NCBI RefSeq assembly: GCF_014323665.1
Contig: NZ_JABVEB010000001.1
Span: forward strand, 372,001-436,000
Direction: 5' to 3'
Length of the DNA: 64,000 bases
Source: Actinomadura sp. HBU206391
Lineage (GTDB): Bacteria; Actinomycetota; Actinomycetes; Streptosporangiales; Streptosporangiaceae
In this document: piece after piece, positions 8,102-15,785 of the stretch
Layout of the letters: the number at the start of each line of letters is the position of its first letter
How positions within the stretch are numbered: the stretch's first letter is position 1
The notes under the pieces: model-generated
Seen by the model: only the letters and a program-made list of their open reading frames with translations
What the model was told of the DNA's origin: nothing
Databases searched by the model: none
Program-made: the position numbers and the translations under genes

Positions 8102-9394
8102 TCACGGCACAGCGGTGAGGTGGGCGGCCGATTCCTCGAGGCCGGACAGCACGGCGGCGATGTCGTGGTGGAGCAGCCGGCCGTCGCGCTTGACCACCCG
8201 CCCGGCGACGAGGACGGTGTCGACGCAGCCGGTGTCGGCCGACAACGCGATGGCTCCGATCGGGTCGTGTGCGGGCGCCATGGCCAGGGTGTCGGTGCGC
8301 AGGAGCACCAGGTCGGCCTGCTTGCCCGGTCGCAGCGACCCGGTGACGTCGCCGAGGCCCGCCACCTCGGCTCCCTCGATCGTGGCCATCCGCAGTGCGT
8401 CGCGGGTGGTGAAACCCATCCCGGCGCCGTCCGGGCGGGCACGCTCCAGGGCGTAGGCCGCGCGCATCAGGCTGAACATGTCCCCCGGGCCGCTCGTCAC
8501 GGCGTCGGCGCTCAGGGCGATGGGCAGCCCCGCCGCACGTGCCCGGCCCGTCGCCGGGTAGCCGATGCCGAGTTCCGCCTCGACGATCGGTGAGATCGAC
8601 GCGGTGCCGCCGCTGTCGGCGAGTTCTTTGAGGGCGTCGCCGGTGTAGTGGTTGGGGTGGATGTAGGTCGTCCGGGGGATGAGCAGCCCGTTCTCCCGGA
8701 GGAACGCCAGGCCCCGCTCGGCGCTCTGCACGCCATTACCGCCCATGTGCACGGTGACGGACAGGTCGAGGTCGCGGGCGAGCCGCCATTCGTGCAGGGC
8801 CGCCTCTTCCCCGGCGATCTCCGGGCCCAGCGCGCCGATCGCCATCGAGAGCAGTGGGTCGGCCGCGCCGAAGTGCCGCTTGTGCACACGGTGCCCCTCG
8901 GCCGCCAGTTCCTCCGGTCCGCCGCCCCCTCCGTAGCAGTAGCCGAGCACCGCCCGGATGCCGGCCCGCCTCAGCGCTTCGACGGTCGCCTCGGTATGGG
9001 CGGGCGTGAGCTGGATGTGCGACCAGTCCACCAGCGTCGTGATCCCGGCGTCGAGGCATTCGAGTGCTCCGGCGAGGTTGCCCGCGTACACGTCCTGCGG
9101 CCGGTAGCGCGGAGCGACCTCGCCGATGATACGGCCGAGGTATCCGGCGAAGGAGATGTCGGGGGTGAGCGAGCGGATGCCCGCCTGCCAGGTGTGCCGG
9201 TGCGTGTCGACGAAGCCGGGCAGGACGATCCGGTCGGTCGCGTCGATCAGCTCGGCGTCGCCCGGGGCGTGCAGGCCGGTTCCGACCGCGGCGATCCGGC
9301 CGTCCTCGATGAGGACGTCGGTGTGGCCGGTGACGGCGGGCATCGGGTCGGTGTCGATGACGATGCCGTTGCGGATGAGCAGTCTGGAGGTCAT
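8102..9394 (-). CDS. Amidohydrolase / chlorohydrolase-type metal-dependent deaminase
   Basis: A 430-residue member of the amidohydrolase superfamily, cytosine deaminase/AtzB-TrzN branch. Visible motifs: GFVDTHRHTWQ (two metal-ligand His, residues 65 and 67), VTVHMGG (third His), TYIHPNHY (fourth), and ALSADAVTSGPGDMF (metal-binding Asp in the SxD strand). The N- and C-terminal segments form the usual small beta-sandwich (LLIRNGIVIDTD, DTVLVAGRVVKRDG). Such enzymes hydrolyse amide or amine groups of heterocycles in the cytosol; substrate unknown. It is divergent from a MarR regulator 59 bases away, which probably controls it. Confidence 0.9.
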   Translation of the reverse strand: MTSRLLIRNGIVIDTDPMPAVTGHTDVLIEDGRIAAVGTGLHAPGDAELIDATDRIVLPGFVDTHRHTWQAGIRSLTPDISFAGYLGRIIGEVAPRYRPQDVYAGNLAGALECLDAGITTLVDWSHIQLTPAHTEATVEALRRAGIRAVLGYCYGGGGGPEELAAEGHRVHKRHFGAADPLLSMAIGALGPEIAGEEAALHEWRLARDLDLSVTVHMGGNGVQSAERGLAFLRENGLLIPRTTYIHPNHYTGDALKELADSGGTASISPIVEAELGIGYPATGRARAAGLPIALSADAVTSGPGDMFSLMRAAYALERARPDGAGMGFTTRDALRMATIEGAEVAGLGDVTGSLRPGKQADLVLLRTDTLAMAPAHDPIGAIALSADTGCVDTVLVAGRVVKRDGRLLHHDIAAVLSGLEESAAHLTAVP

Positions 9395-9411
9395 GGCGGT
9401 AACTTAGAAGA

Positions 9412-9427
9412 AAGCTTTTCAAAAAGC
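9412..9427. promoter_or_regulatory. AT-rich palindrome, probable MarR operator
   Basis: AAGCTTTTCAAAAAGC lies in the 59-base gap between the divergent amidohydrolase and MarR genes. GCTTTT (9414-9419) and AAAAGC (9422-9427) are perfect inverted arms with a two-base centre, in DNA that is otherwise strongly GC-rich. MarR proteins usually bind such palindromes between themselves and a divergent target. Binding is inferred, not shown. Confidence 0.55.
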
Positions 9428-9453
9428 AATATGGATTGAAGTAGCCTGGTCGG

Positions 9454-10005
9454 GTGCTGGACGGTGACGCTGCGACGCGAGGCGATGGGGCGCGAGACGA
9501 AGAGACGCGGGACGAGGTCGACGCGCTCGTGCCGGGGTGGGCGGCCGAACTTCCCCCGTCCCTGGTCGCGACCCTGGAGCTGAGCAAGCGCATCTCCCGG
9601 ATCGGCGGGCTCTTCGAGGAGGCGGTCCGGGCCGAGATGAGCGCACTGGGCCTGACCTACGCCGAGTTCGACGTCCTCGCGGCCCTGCACCGGGCGGGCG
9701 AGCCGTACCGGCTCAAGCCCAGCGAACTCTCCCGGTCGCTGTTACTGACCTCCGGCGGCATCAGCAACGTGCTGCAGCGACTGGCGGCGGTCGGTTACGT
9801 CGAGCGCCAGGCCGACGCGGGCGACAGGCGCAGCCGCTGGGTGCGGCTCACCGATGCGGGCCTGCGGATCACGGGGACGGCGTTGGCGGCGTCGGCCCGG
9901 GCGCACACCGAGGTCATGGCCGGTGTTCCGGACGACGCGGTACGGCGGGCGGCGGATGCTCTGCGCGAGGTGCTGTCGGTCGTCGGACGTCGGCGCGTAC
10001 GCTGA
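9454..10005 (+). CDS. MarR-family transcriptional regulator
   Basis: A 183-residue winged-helix regulator. Residues about 50-150 carry the MarR core: LTYAEFDVLAALHRAG, the recognition helix region RSLLLTSGGISNVLQRLAAVGYVER, and the wing DAGDRRSRWVRLTDAG, whose DxRxxxxxLT pattern is diagnostic. The start is a GTG; the first 30 residues are acidic and not part of the family core. It is divergent from the amidohydrolase gene and a palindrome lies between them, so ligand-sensitive repression of that gene and of itself is likely. The ligand is unknown. Confidence 0.92.
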   Translation: MLDGDAATRGDGARDEETRDEVDALVPGWAAELPPSLVATLELSKRISRIGGLFEEAVRAEMSALGLTYAEFDVLAALHRAGEPYRLKPSELSRSLLLTSGGISNVLQRLAAVGYVERQADAGDRRSRWVRLTDAGLRITGTALAASARAHTEVMAGVPDDAVRRAADALREVLSVVGRRRVR

Positions 10006-10014
10006 CCGGGCTTT

Positions 10015-10701
10015 TCAGCCGGCCGGGCGAAGATGCCTGCGCAGTTTCCGCACCGCGAGAATGACGACGTTCTCGAAGCGGCGTTCGTCCACGTTCTCAG
10101 GCCGGACGCCGGTGAGGACCACCCGGATCGAAGGCGTACCGATCTCGGTGCGGAGCGCCTCGTCGACTGCGGCCGCATAGGAGCGATTCGGCTCGCCGGT
10201 GAGATCGACGAACTCGTACGCGTCGGCCGGCTCGAAGTCGACGGTGATCTCCGAGGAGAAGGAGTCGCCGCGGACGTACGTGCCGGAGTCGCGGACGCGG
10301 ACGCCGCGCACCGGCTCGGTCAGGGTCGGCGGCACCCGGCGGTGCAGTTCCCGCACCGCCCTGCGAGCCGCCGCGGCGAAGCCGCGTTCACTGCTGTCGA
10401 TCGGGTGATGGACGAACCGGGTCAGCACCACCCGGATGGCCACCTGGTCGAGCTCCGTACGCATCGCGTCGGCGAAGACGGCCTTGTAGGAACGCAGCTC
10501 CTCGGCGTACGAGCGCGCGATGTCCGCCCATTTCCCGTCGTCGGTCGCCCACGCGGGCCTCGTGCGGACCGGCTCGCCGGTGAGGTCGATGAACTCGTAC
10601 GCTTCGGCGGGCTCGAAGTCGACGGTGACGATCGCGAACGTGCTGCCACAGCCCTGCCTCCTGTCGCCGGCGTCGACCCCGGCCACCGGCTCCGTCAGCA
10701 T
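10015..10701 (-). CDS. Protein of two tandem EF-G domain IV-like modules, no GTPase
   Basis: The 228-residue protein is an internal duplication. Module 1 (about residues 2-123) and module 2 (127-226) both open with LTEPV, continue with TVDFEPAEAYEFIDLTGEP or TVDFEPADAYEFVDLTGEP, and contain a matching A-x-R/A-V-V-L-T strand. Module 1 also has HHPIDSSERGFAAAARRAV, which matches the H-x-VDSSE-x-AF-x-A signature of domain IV of elongation factor G; module 2 has the weaker NVDERRFENVVILAV. No G-domain motifs are present. In EF-G this domain enters the ribosomal A site, so a ribosome- or RNA-related role is conceivable but unproven. I start at the ATG at 10701; an ATG at 10743 adds 14 residues outside the repeat. 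Confidence 0.8.
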   Translation of the reverse strand: MLTEPVAGVDAGDRRQGCGSTFAIVTVDFEPAEAYEFIDLTGEPVRTRPAWATDDGKWADIARSYAEELRSYKAVFADAMRTELDQVAIRVVLTRFVHHPIDSSERGFAAAARRAVRELHRRVPPTLTEPVRGVRVRDSGTYVRGDSFSSEITVDFEPADAYEFVDLTGEPNRSYAAAVDEALRTEIGTPSIRVVLTGVRPENVDERRFENVVILAVRKLRRHLRPAG

Positions 10702-10708
10702 GGGTCCG

Positions 10709-10737
10709 AGCGTGGCAAGCCCGGGCCGTACTGTCAA
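10709..10737 (-). promoter_or_regulatory. Candidate leaderless promoter for the tandem EF-G domain IV gene
   Basis: TTGACA (10737-10732) is followed by 17 bases and then CACGCT (10714-10709), seven bases before the ATG at 10701. That spacing would place the transcript start on the A of the ATG, a leaderless arrangement common in actinomycetes. The -35 box is perfect; the -10 box is poor, so this remains a weak prediction. It would favour the 10701 start over 10743. Confidence 0.35.
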
Positions 10738-10983
10738 AGGCATGTGACGTTGGAGGATGGCGCCATGGCATCGGGCGCGTGGGCGACCGGTGGATGCGCT
10801 GAGGACGCCTCGGATGACGGGCGCAGCGGTCCGCTACGGCGCCTCGCCGACGACCATGCGATGCCCGCGCGCCGTGTCCGCGTACTCCGCCCCGGCCCGC
10901 CGGTCCGAGCCTTCAGCGAGGCGTCATGTCACCGCCATACCGGGGACGCCCACCGGTCGGTCGCGGCCGATGATGTGACGGCC

Positions 10984-12570
10984 ATGACCGTGAACTCCCC
11001 TGCTCAGTCCGCCCTGAACCGCCGCCGCTTCCTCGGCGGCATCGGCGCCGTCGCCGGGCTGGCCGCCGTCAGCCAGGTGCCGCTCGAGGGCGATGCCCTC
11101 GCGGCGCCGCGCCTGCGCGGCGGCGAGTACCCGTTCAAGCTCGGCATCGCCTCGGGCGACCCGACGCCCGACGGTGTGGTGCTGTGGACCCGTCTCGTGC
11201 CCGAGCTGTTCAGCCCCGACGGCGGCATGCCGAGCCGCCGGGTGCCGGTCGACTGGCAGGTCGCCCTGGACGAGCGCATGCGGCGGGTCGTCAAGCACGG
11301 CACGGTGTCGGCCCTGCCCGAGCTGGCGCACTCGGTGCACGTCGAGGTCGAGGGGCTCGAGCCCGGACGGGAGTACTACTACCGCTTCCGCTACCGCGGT
11401 GACGTCTCCGAGGTGGGCCGCACCCGTACAGCGCCGCGCGAGCACGGCCCGCTCGGTTCGCTCAGCTTCGCGTTCGCCTCATGCCAGGACTGGACGCACG
11501 GCTTCTACTCGGCCTACCGCAGCATGGCCGAGGAGGACCTCGACCTCGTGGTCCACCTCGGCGACTACGTGTACGAGTACGGCGTGCCGGCCGACGGGGG
11601 CATGCGCAAGACGGCGACGCCCGACGTGCTGCGCGAGGGCCCGAAGGATCTCGATCGCTGGCGAATGCAGTACGCGCTGTACAAGTCCGACCCGCACCTG
11701 CAGCGTACGCACGCCCGCTTCCCGTGGCTGGTCACGTGGGACGACCACGAGGTCGAGAACGACTACGTCGGGGACTACGACGGCACCATCAGCGCGAACC
11801 GGGCCGCGGCGTACAAGGCGTGGTACGAGCACCAGCCCGTGGGCCGCCGGTCGCTGCCGCGCAAGGACGGCTCGCTCCGGCTCTACCGCCGATCCGCCTG
11901 GGGCGGCCTGGCGCAGCTCGATGTGCTCGACACGCGGCAGTACCGCACCGCGCCGCCGTGCGGCTGGGGCGAGGCGCCGGCGTGCGAAGCCGGCAACGAC
12001 CCCACCAAGGGCTCGATGCTCGGCGCCACGCAGGAGAAGTGGCTGCTCGACGGGCTGCGCGACTCCAAGGCCCGCTGGAACGTCATCGCGACGAGCGTGA
12101 TGATGGCGCGCCTGGACCACGACGGCCCGACCGGCGACATCATCTGGCACGACGCCTGGGACGGCTTCCCGGCCTCGCGCAAGGCCATCACCGACACGTT
12201 CGTCTCGGCGAAGGTGCGCAACCCCGTCATGGTCGCCGGGGACTGGCACTCGACGTTCGTCAACGACATCAAGAGCGACTTCGACCGGCCCGAGTCCCGT
12301 GTCGTGGCGACCGAGTTCGTCGGCACCTCCATCAGCACCAACGGCGACGACGAGGTCTACGGGCCGTACTACGGGCCGATGATGAAGTGGAACCCGCACA
12401 TCAAGTTCTTCGACGGTGACCGCCGCGGCTACGTCACCTGCAGGCTGAACTCCCGCGAGTGGCGTACGGACCTGCGGATGGTGCCCACGGTCAGCCGGGC
12501 CGACGCCGCCGCGACGACATTCGCCTCCTTCAAGATCGAGGACCGCAGGCCGGGGGCCGTCAGGGTCTGA
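10984..12570 (+). CDS. phoD: PhoD-family alkaline phosphatase/phosphodiesterase, Tat-exported
   Basis: A 528-residue secreted phosphoesterase. The N-terminus has a twin-arginine signal (NRRRFLGGIGAVAG, then a cleavable ALA-A site near residue 38), followed by the PhoD N-terminal sandwich (FKLGIASGDPTPDGVVLWTR) and the metallophosphatase core: FASCQDW, VVHLGDYVYEYG, VTWDDHEVENDY and VMVAGDWHSTF, which supply the metal ligands. Characterised members release phosphate from phosphodiesters outside the membrane, usually under phosphate starvation. I start at the ATG at 10984 because the signal peptide begins there. No clear PHO box was found. Its end overlaps the convergent MFS gene by 11 bases. 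Confidence 0.92.
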   Translation: MTVNSPAQSALNRRRFLGGIGAVAGLAAVSQVPLEGDALAAPRLRGGEYPFKLGIASGDPTPDGVVLWTRLVPELFSPDGGMPSRRVPVDWQVALDERMRRVVKHGTVSALPELAHSVHVEVEGLEPGREYYYRFRYRGDVSEVGRTRTAPREHGPLGSLSFAFASCQDWTHGFYSAYRSMAEEDLDLVVHLGDYVYEYGVPADGGMRKTATPDVLREGPKDLDRWRMQYALYKSDPHLQRTHARFPWLVTWDDHEVENDYVGDYDGTISANRAAAYKAWYEHQPVGRRSLPRKDGSLRLYRRSAWGGLAQLDVLDTRQYRTAPPCGWGEAPACEAGNDPTKGSMLGATQEKWLLDGLRDSKARWNVIATSVMMARLDHDGPTGDIIWHDAWDGFPASRKAITDTFVSAKVRNPVMVAGDWHSTFVNDIKSDFDRPESRVVATEFVGTSISTNGDDEVYGPYYGPMMKWNPHIKFFDGDRRGYVTCRLNSREWRTDLRMVPTVSRADAAATTFASFKIEDRRPGAVRV

Positions 12571-13810
12571 AGCGCGAAGCACGTGCCCGGAGTCCCGAAC
12601 GGGGACTCCGGGAACGGCTTCCGGGCCGGGTCGTCAGCAGCATCAGCAGGCCGGTCGCGCACAGGCCCGTCCCCATGCCGTACGCGAGCCGGTAGCCGAA
12701 GTGCTGGGCCAGACCGAGCAGCGGACCGGCCAGGATCGCACCGATCGTGTAGGAGTTCGTGAACAGCGTCGTGGCCCGGCCGGGCTGCCGCGGCAGCATG
12801 TCCTGCATGTAGGAGATGCCCAGACTGGTCACCGCCGCGATGAAGGCCGCGTTGACGATCTGCGCGACGGCGAGCGTCCAGACCTCCGACGCCACCGTGG
12901 CCAGCACGTTGTACGCGACGCCGCAGCCCGCGCCGGCGAGCACCAGGGTGCGCAGCCGGATCCGGGTCGTCAGCGCGCCGAGGCCGAGCATCAACGGAAT
13001 CTCCAGCGCGGCGCAGAGCCCCAGAATTAGGCCTGCGTCGCCTGCGTCGCCGCCCAGGTCGGTGCTGATGAACAGCGGGAGCGCCTGTAGGCCCAGGGTC
13101 AGCGGACACTGCAGGAGCGTGAACGCGGCCGTGGTCAGCAGTAGCGTCCAGCGCGATGCCTCGTGCGCTTCGCGCGCGTCGGGGGCGTCGGGGTCGGACT
13201 CGTCGCATGAGGCGGCCGGCGCCGCAGGCGCTTCGATCTCGCTGAGCCAGAAGATCGCCACCAGCCCGGCGACCGCGTACATCGCGGCGGCCATCCCGTA
13301 GACGTACGCGAAGCCGCCGGCGTCCAGCAGGAACGCGGCCAGCGGCGGCCCGGCCACCCAGGCCAGCGAGAAGACGGTCCGCAGGGTGGTGATGCCCATG
13401 GCGGCCCGGTCGGAGCCGTCGCGGGCCAGGACCTGACGGGCGTATGCGAACGTCTGCGGAAACAACGCCCCGGCCAGCGCCGTCGCGGTCACCGTCAACG
13501 CGAGGAGGATCCAGTAGTCGCGCACGAACGCGGTCAGGGCCATGCCGACCAGGCCCGCGACGGACGTACCGACCAACAGGGCCCGGCGGATCGGCCGCCG
13601 GTCGGACAGCCGCCCGATCAGCGTCGATGCGACGACCCCGGCGAGCGGCGCGACGATCAGGAACACGGTGACCCGCACCGGGCCGGCGTGCACGGCCGTG
13701 CTCAGGAACAGCGAGAGGAACGGCACGACCACGGCCGTGGAGATGCCGACGGCGAGGGAGACCAGGCCGAGGGGAAGCAGCGCACGGCCGAGGCGCCGGC
13801 GAGTACCCAC
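12560..13810 (-). CDS. MFS transporter, sugar-efflux (SET) type
   Basis: About 416 residues with twelve probable membrane helices (first: LLPLGLVSLAVGISTAVVVP). Motif A-like loop GRLSDRRPIRRALL follows helix 2, and LGISYMQDMLPRQPGRATTLF lies before helix 10, as in the SetA/sugar efflux branch of the major facilitator family. It probably exports a sugar-like or drug-like compound with protons. No ATG is near; I start at GTG (13810), 20 bases after the stop of the SnoaL-like gene, giving two co-directional genes likely in one transcript. A central acidic loop (DESDPDAPDAREAHE) separates the halves. Confidence 0.85.
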   Translation of the reverse strand: MGTRRRLGRALLPLGLVSLAVGISTAVVVPFLSLFLSTAVHAGPVRVTVFLIVAPLAGVVASTLIGRLSDRRPIRRALLVGTSVAGLVGMALTAFVRDYWILLALTVTATALAGALFPQTFAYARQVLARDGSDRAAMGITTLRTVFSLAWVAGPPLAAFLLDAGGFAYVYGMAAAMYAVAGLVAIFWLSEIEAPAAPAASCDESDPDAPDAREAHEASRWTLLLTTAAFTLLQCPLTLGLQALPLFISTDLGGDAGDAGLILGLCAALEIPLMLGLGALTTRIRLRTLVLAGAGCGVAYNVLATVASEVWTLAVAQIVNAAFIAAVTSLGISYMQDMLPRQPGRATTLFTNSYTIGAILAGPLLGLAQHFGYRLAYGMGTGLCATGLLMLLTTRPGSRSRSPRSGLRARASRFRP

Positions 13811-13830
13811 CGCAGGAGGGTACCGATCGA

Positions 13831-14268
13831 TCAGCGGTGTGTCCCCGCCTCGGCCAGCGCCTCCGCGACCGTCAGGCTGTCCTCGTAGACGTCGTAGTGC
13901 GTGATCAGGCCTTCGTCGACGGTGAGGTGCAGGGCGAACGGGGACGCGTACTCCCTGCCGGTGGCTCTGACCGTCTGGCGGATCTCCCCCAGCACGACCG
14001 CGTCCGCCCCATCGACCAGGATGTGCGTCACCGACGTGGCGTTCTTCTCCGGAACGTGGAAGGCGTCGAGAGCACGGAAGTGATCGGCGACGTCGGCACG
14101 GCTCGAGCGCGGCCGGATCCACGGCACCGCCGGATGGCCCTCCGCCGGCCAGCTCAACTGCCAGCGGACCGCTTCGGCGAACAACTCGGCCAGGCGGTCG
14201 TGGTCGCCCGCGCCGATGCGGTTCAGGAATTCTTCCACGGTGCGGCGCGTGATCGGGTCTGTGCTCAT
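13831..14268 (-). CDS. SnoaL-like / NTF2-fold protein
   Basis: A 145-residue protein of the NTF2-like SnoaL group: opening helix TVEEFLNRIGAGDHDRLAELF, the WQLSWPAEG strand, then DVADHFRALDAFHVP and the ITHYDVYEDSL C-terminal strand. Members are ketosteroid-isomerase-fold enzymes or binding proteins; the substrate cannot be read from the sequence. GAGAGGTGACCC precedes the ATG and is a good ribosome binding site. It lies 20 bases upstream of the MFS transporter gene, so both may act on the same small molecule. Confidence 0.85.
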   Translation of the reverse strand: MSTDPITRRTVEEFLNRIGAGDHDRLAELFAEAVRWQLSWPAEGHPAVPWIRPRSSRADVADHFRALDAFHVPEKNATSVTHILVDGADAVVLGEIRQTVRATGREYASPFALHLTVDEGLITHYDVYEDSLTVAEALAEAGTHR

Positions 14269-14376
14269 GGGTCACCTCTCGAAGCCTTGGCCTTGTCGAC
14301 CGAAAGTCTCGCGGGGTGGAGGTAGGGGCGTCGATTACCTCCGACGTCATGGGCCGCGCCCCCTGATCACCGGCCG

Positions 14377-15642
14377 ATGTCGGCCGTGGCTGCCACACTG
14401 CTCGCCATGATCGATGGCGATGTGCTCGAAGGGCTCGACGCGGTCCGCTGGGCGGAGCTGCGGCACGCCTACGGTTTCGCTGAGGACGTTCCCGGATTGC
14501 TGCGTGCGCTGCGCTCGGACTCGTCCGACGAACGCGAACGCGCGTTGGGCGAGTTGTACGGCAACATCTTCCACCAGGGCAACCGGTACGAGGCGGCGGC
14601 CTACGCGGTGCCGTTCCTGGCCCGGCTGGCCCTCGACCCCGCGACGCCGGAACGGGCCGAAGTGGTCTACCTGCTCGCCGCGCTGGCGATCGGATACGAC
14701 GAGAGCCACCTGCCGGCCGGGGTCGACGTCACCGGCTGGCGGGCCCAGCTCGAGCGGGTCCGCTCCATGGAGCCCGAGGACCAGCGCCGCGAGCTCGACA
14801 GGTGGATGGTGCCGGACGTCGACGAGGAGGAACGGCGGGATCGGATCGCGCGTTGGGCGATGTACGACCCGGCCGAGGTGCTGCGGTCCATGCACGCTCA
14901 GCTCGACGTCTACGACGCCGTCCGCGCCGAGGTACCCGAGCTGCGCGGGCTCGTCGCCCACGGCGCCCCGGAGATCCGGGCGGCCGCGGTGTACCTGCTG
15001 GCCTGGTTCCCGGAGGAGGCTGCGGCTTCGACCGTCGCGCTGCGCGAACTGCTCCAAGGCGAGACGGTCACCGGCATCACCGCCGGCGCGATCGTGTCGG
15101 CCGCGCTGCTGTCGGACCAGGAGCTCGTTCCACGGCTGCGCGAGCACCTCGCCGGATCCGAGCCGCTGCTGCGCTGGGCCGCGGCGGTCGCTCTCGCGCG
15201 GCTCGACGTCCTCGACTCCGCCGTGATCGAGGCGCTGGCGGCGGCCAGCGCCGATCCGCCGGAGCCGGGTCCTGGACCCCAGGTGGGCTTCCTGCAGGGC
15301 GACCTGCGCGCCTACGCCACGCAGACCTTGGCCGCGCTGGCCGGCCGGGTGCCTCAGGCGGCGGTCGACGCCGTGCTGACGGGCCTGTCACGCAGCTCGG
15401 AGGTCGCGGCGTTCGCGATGGCCGAGGCGGCTCTCCGGCTGACGTTCCCGGCGGGCGCGCTGAGTCCGCTGCCGCCGTTCGAGGAGCTCACCGAGCCGCA
15501 GCGGCGGGTCGTACGGGTCCTGGCCGAGCTCGGACCGGAGACCTGGCGCTGGGTCAACTTCACGTCGATCATGCGGGACTGGAATCTGCCGGCCGAACAG
15601 CCGGAGTGCCGGGCCTACGCGGGCCTCGACGCGCCGAACTGA
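14377..15642 (+). CDS. HEAT-repeat protein
   Basis: A 421-residue, nearly all-helical cytosolic protein. Repeated helix pairs such as AAAYAVPFLARLAL, EIRAAAVYLLAWFPEEAA, LLRWAAAVALARLD and LRAYATQTLAALAG are typical of bacterial HEAT/PBS-lyase-like repeats, which form curved protein-binding solenoids. No catalytic motif is visible. The ATG at 14377 is used; an in-frame ATG at 14407 (MIDGDVLEGLDAVRW) is equally plausible. Related actinomycete proteins are annotated only as HEAT-repeat domain-containing; the partner is unknown. Confidence 0.8.
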   Translation: MSAVAATLLAMIDGDVLEGLDAVRWAELRHAYGFAEDVPGLLRALRSDSSDERERALGELYGNIFHQGNRYEAAAYAVPFLARLALDPATPERAEVVYLLAALAIGYDESHLPAGVDVTGWRAQLERVRSMEPEDQRRELDRWMVPDVDEEERRDRIARWAMYDPAEVLRSMHAQLDVYDAVRAEVPELRGLVAHGAPEIRAAAVYLLAWFPEEAAASTVALRELLQGETVTGITAGAIVSAALLSDQELVPRLREHLAGSEPLLRWAAAVALARLDVLDSAVIEALAAASADPPEPGPGPQVGFLQGDLRAYATQTLAALAGRVPQAAVDAVLTGLSRSSEVAAFAMAEAALRLTFPAGALSPLPPFEELTEPQRRVVRVLAELGPETWRWVNFTSIMRDWNLPAEQPECRAYAGLDAPN

Positions 15643-15695
15643 CGCGGCCGGCGTGATCGGTTCGGTCCGGGTGGTCGCCCGGCTCGTGTCTTCAC

Positions 15696-15785
15696 CGGCC
15701 GAGGCGATCAGCGGCCGAGACGGTCAGCGGCCGGGGCGGTCAGCGGCCGGGGCGCTCAGTGGCCGGGGCGCTCAGTGGCCGAACG
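15696..15785. repeat. 16-bp tandem repeat overlapping a stop codon
   Basis: Five copies of a 16-base unit, CGGCCGGGGCGGTCAG and close variants, start at 15696, 15712, 15728, 15744 and 15760, with part of a sixth to 15785. The fifth copy contains the TGA of the DUF6351 gene (15772-15774 on the minus strand), so the array begins inside that gene's end and fills the gap to the HEAT gene. The copies differ by one to three bases. It may serve as a transcription end region or simply be slippage. Confidence 0.85.

Noticed and set aside
11479-12582. 367-codon minus-strand frame
   Set aside because: Antisense to phoD, whose metal-ligand motifs are complete.
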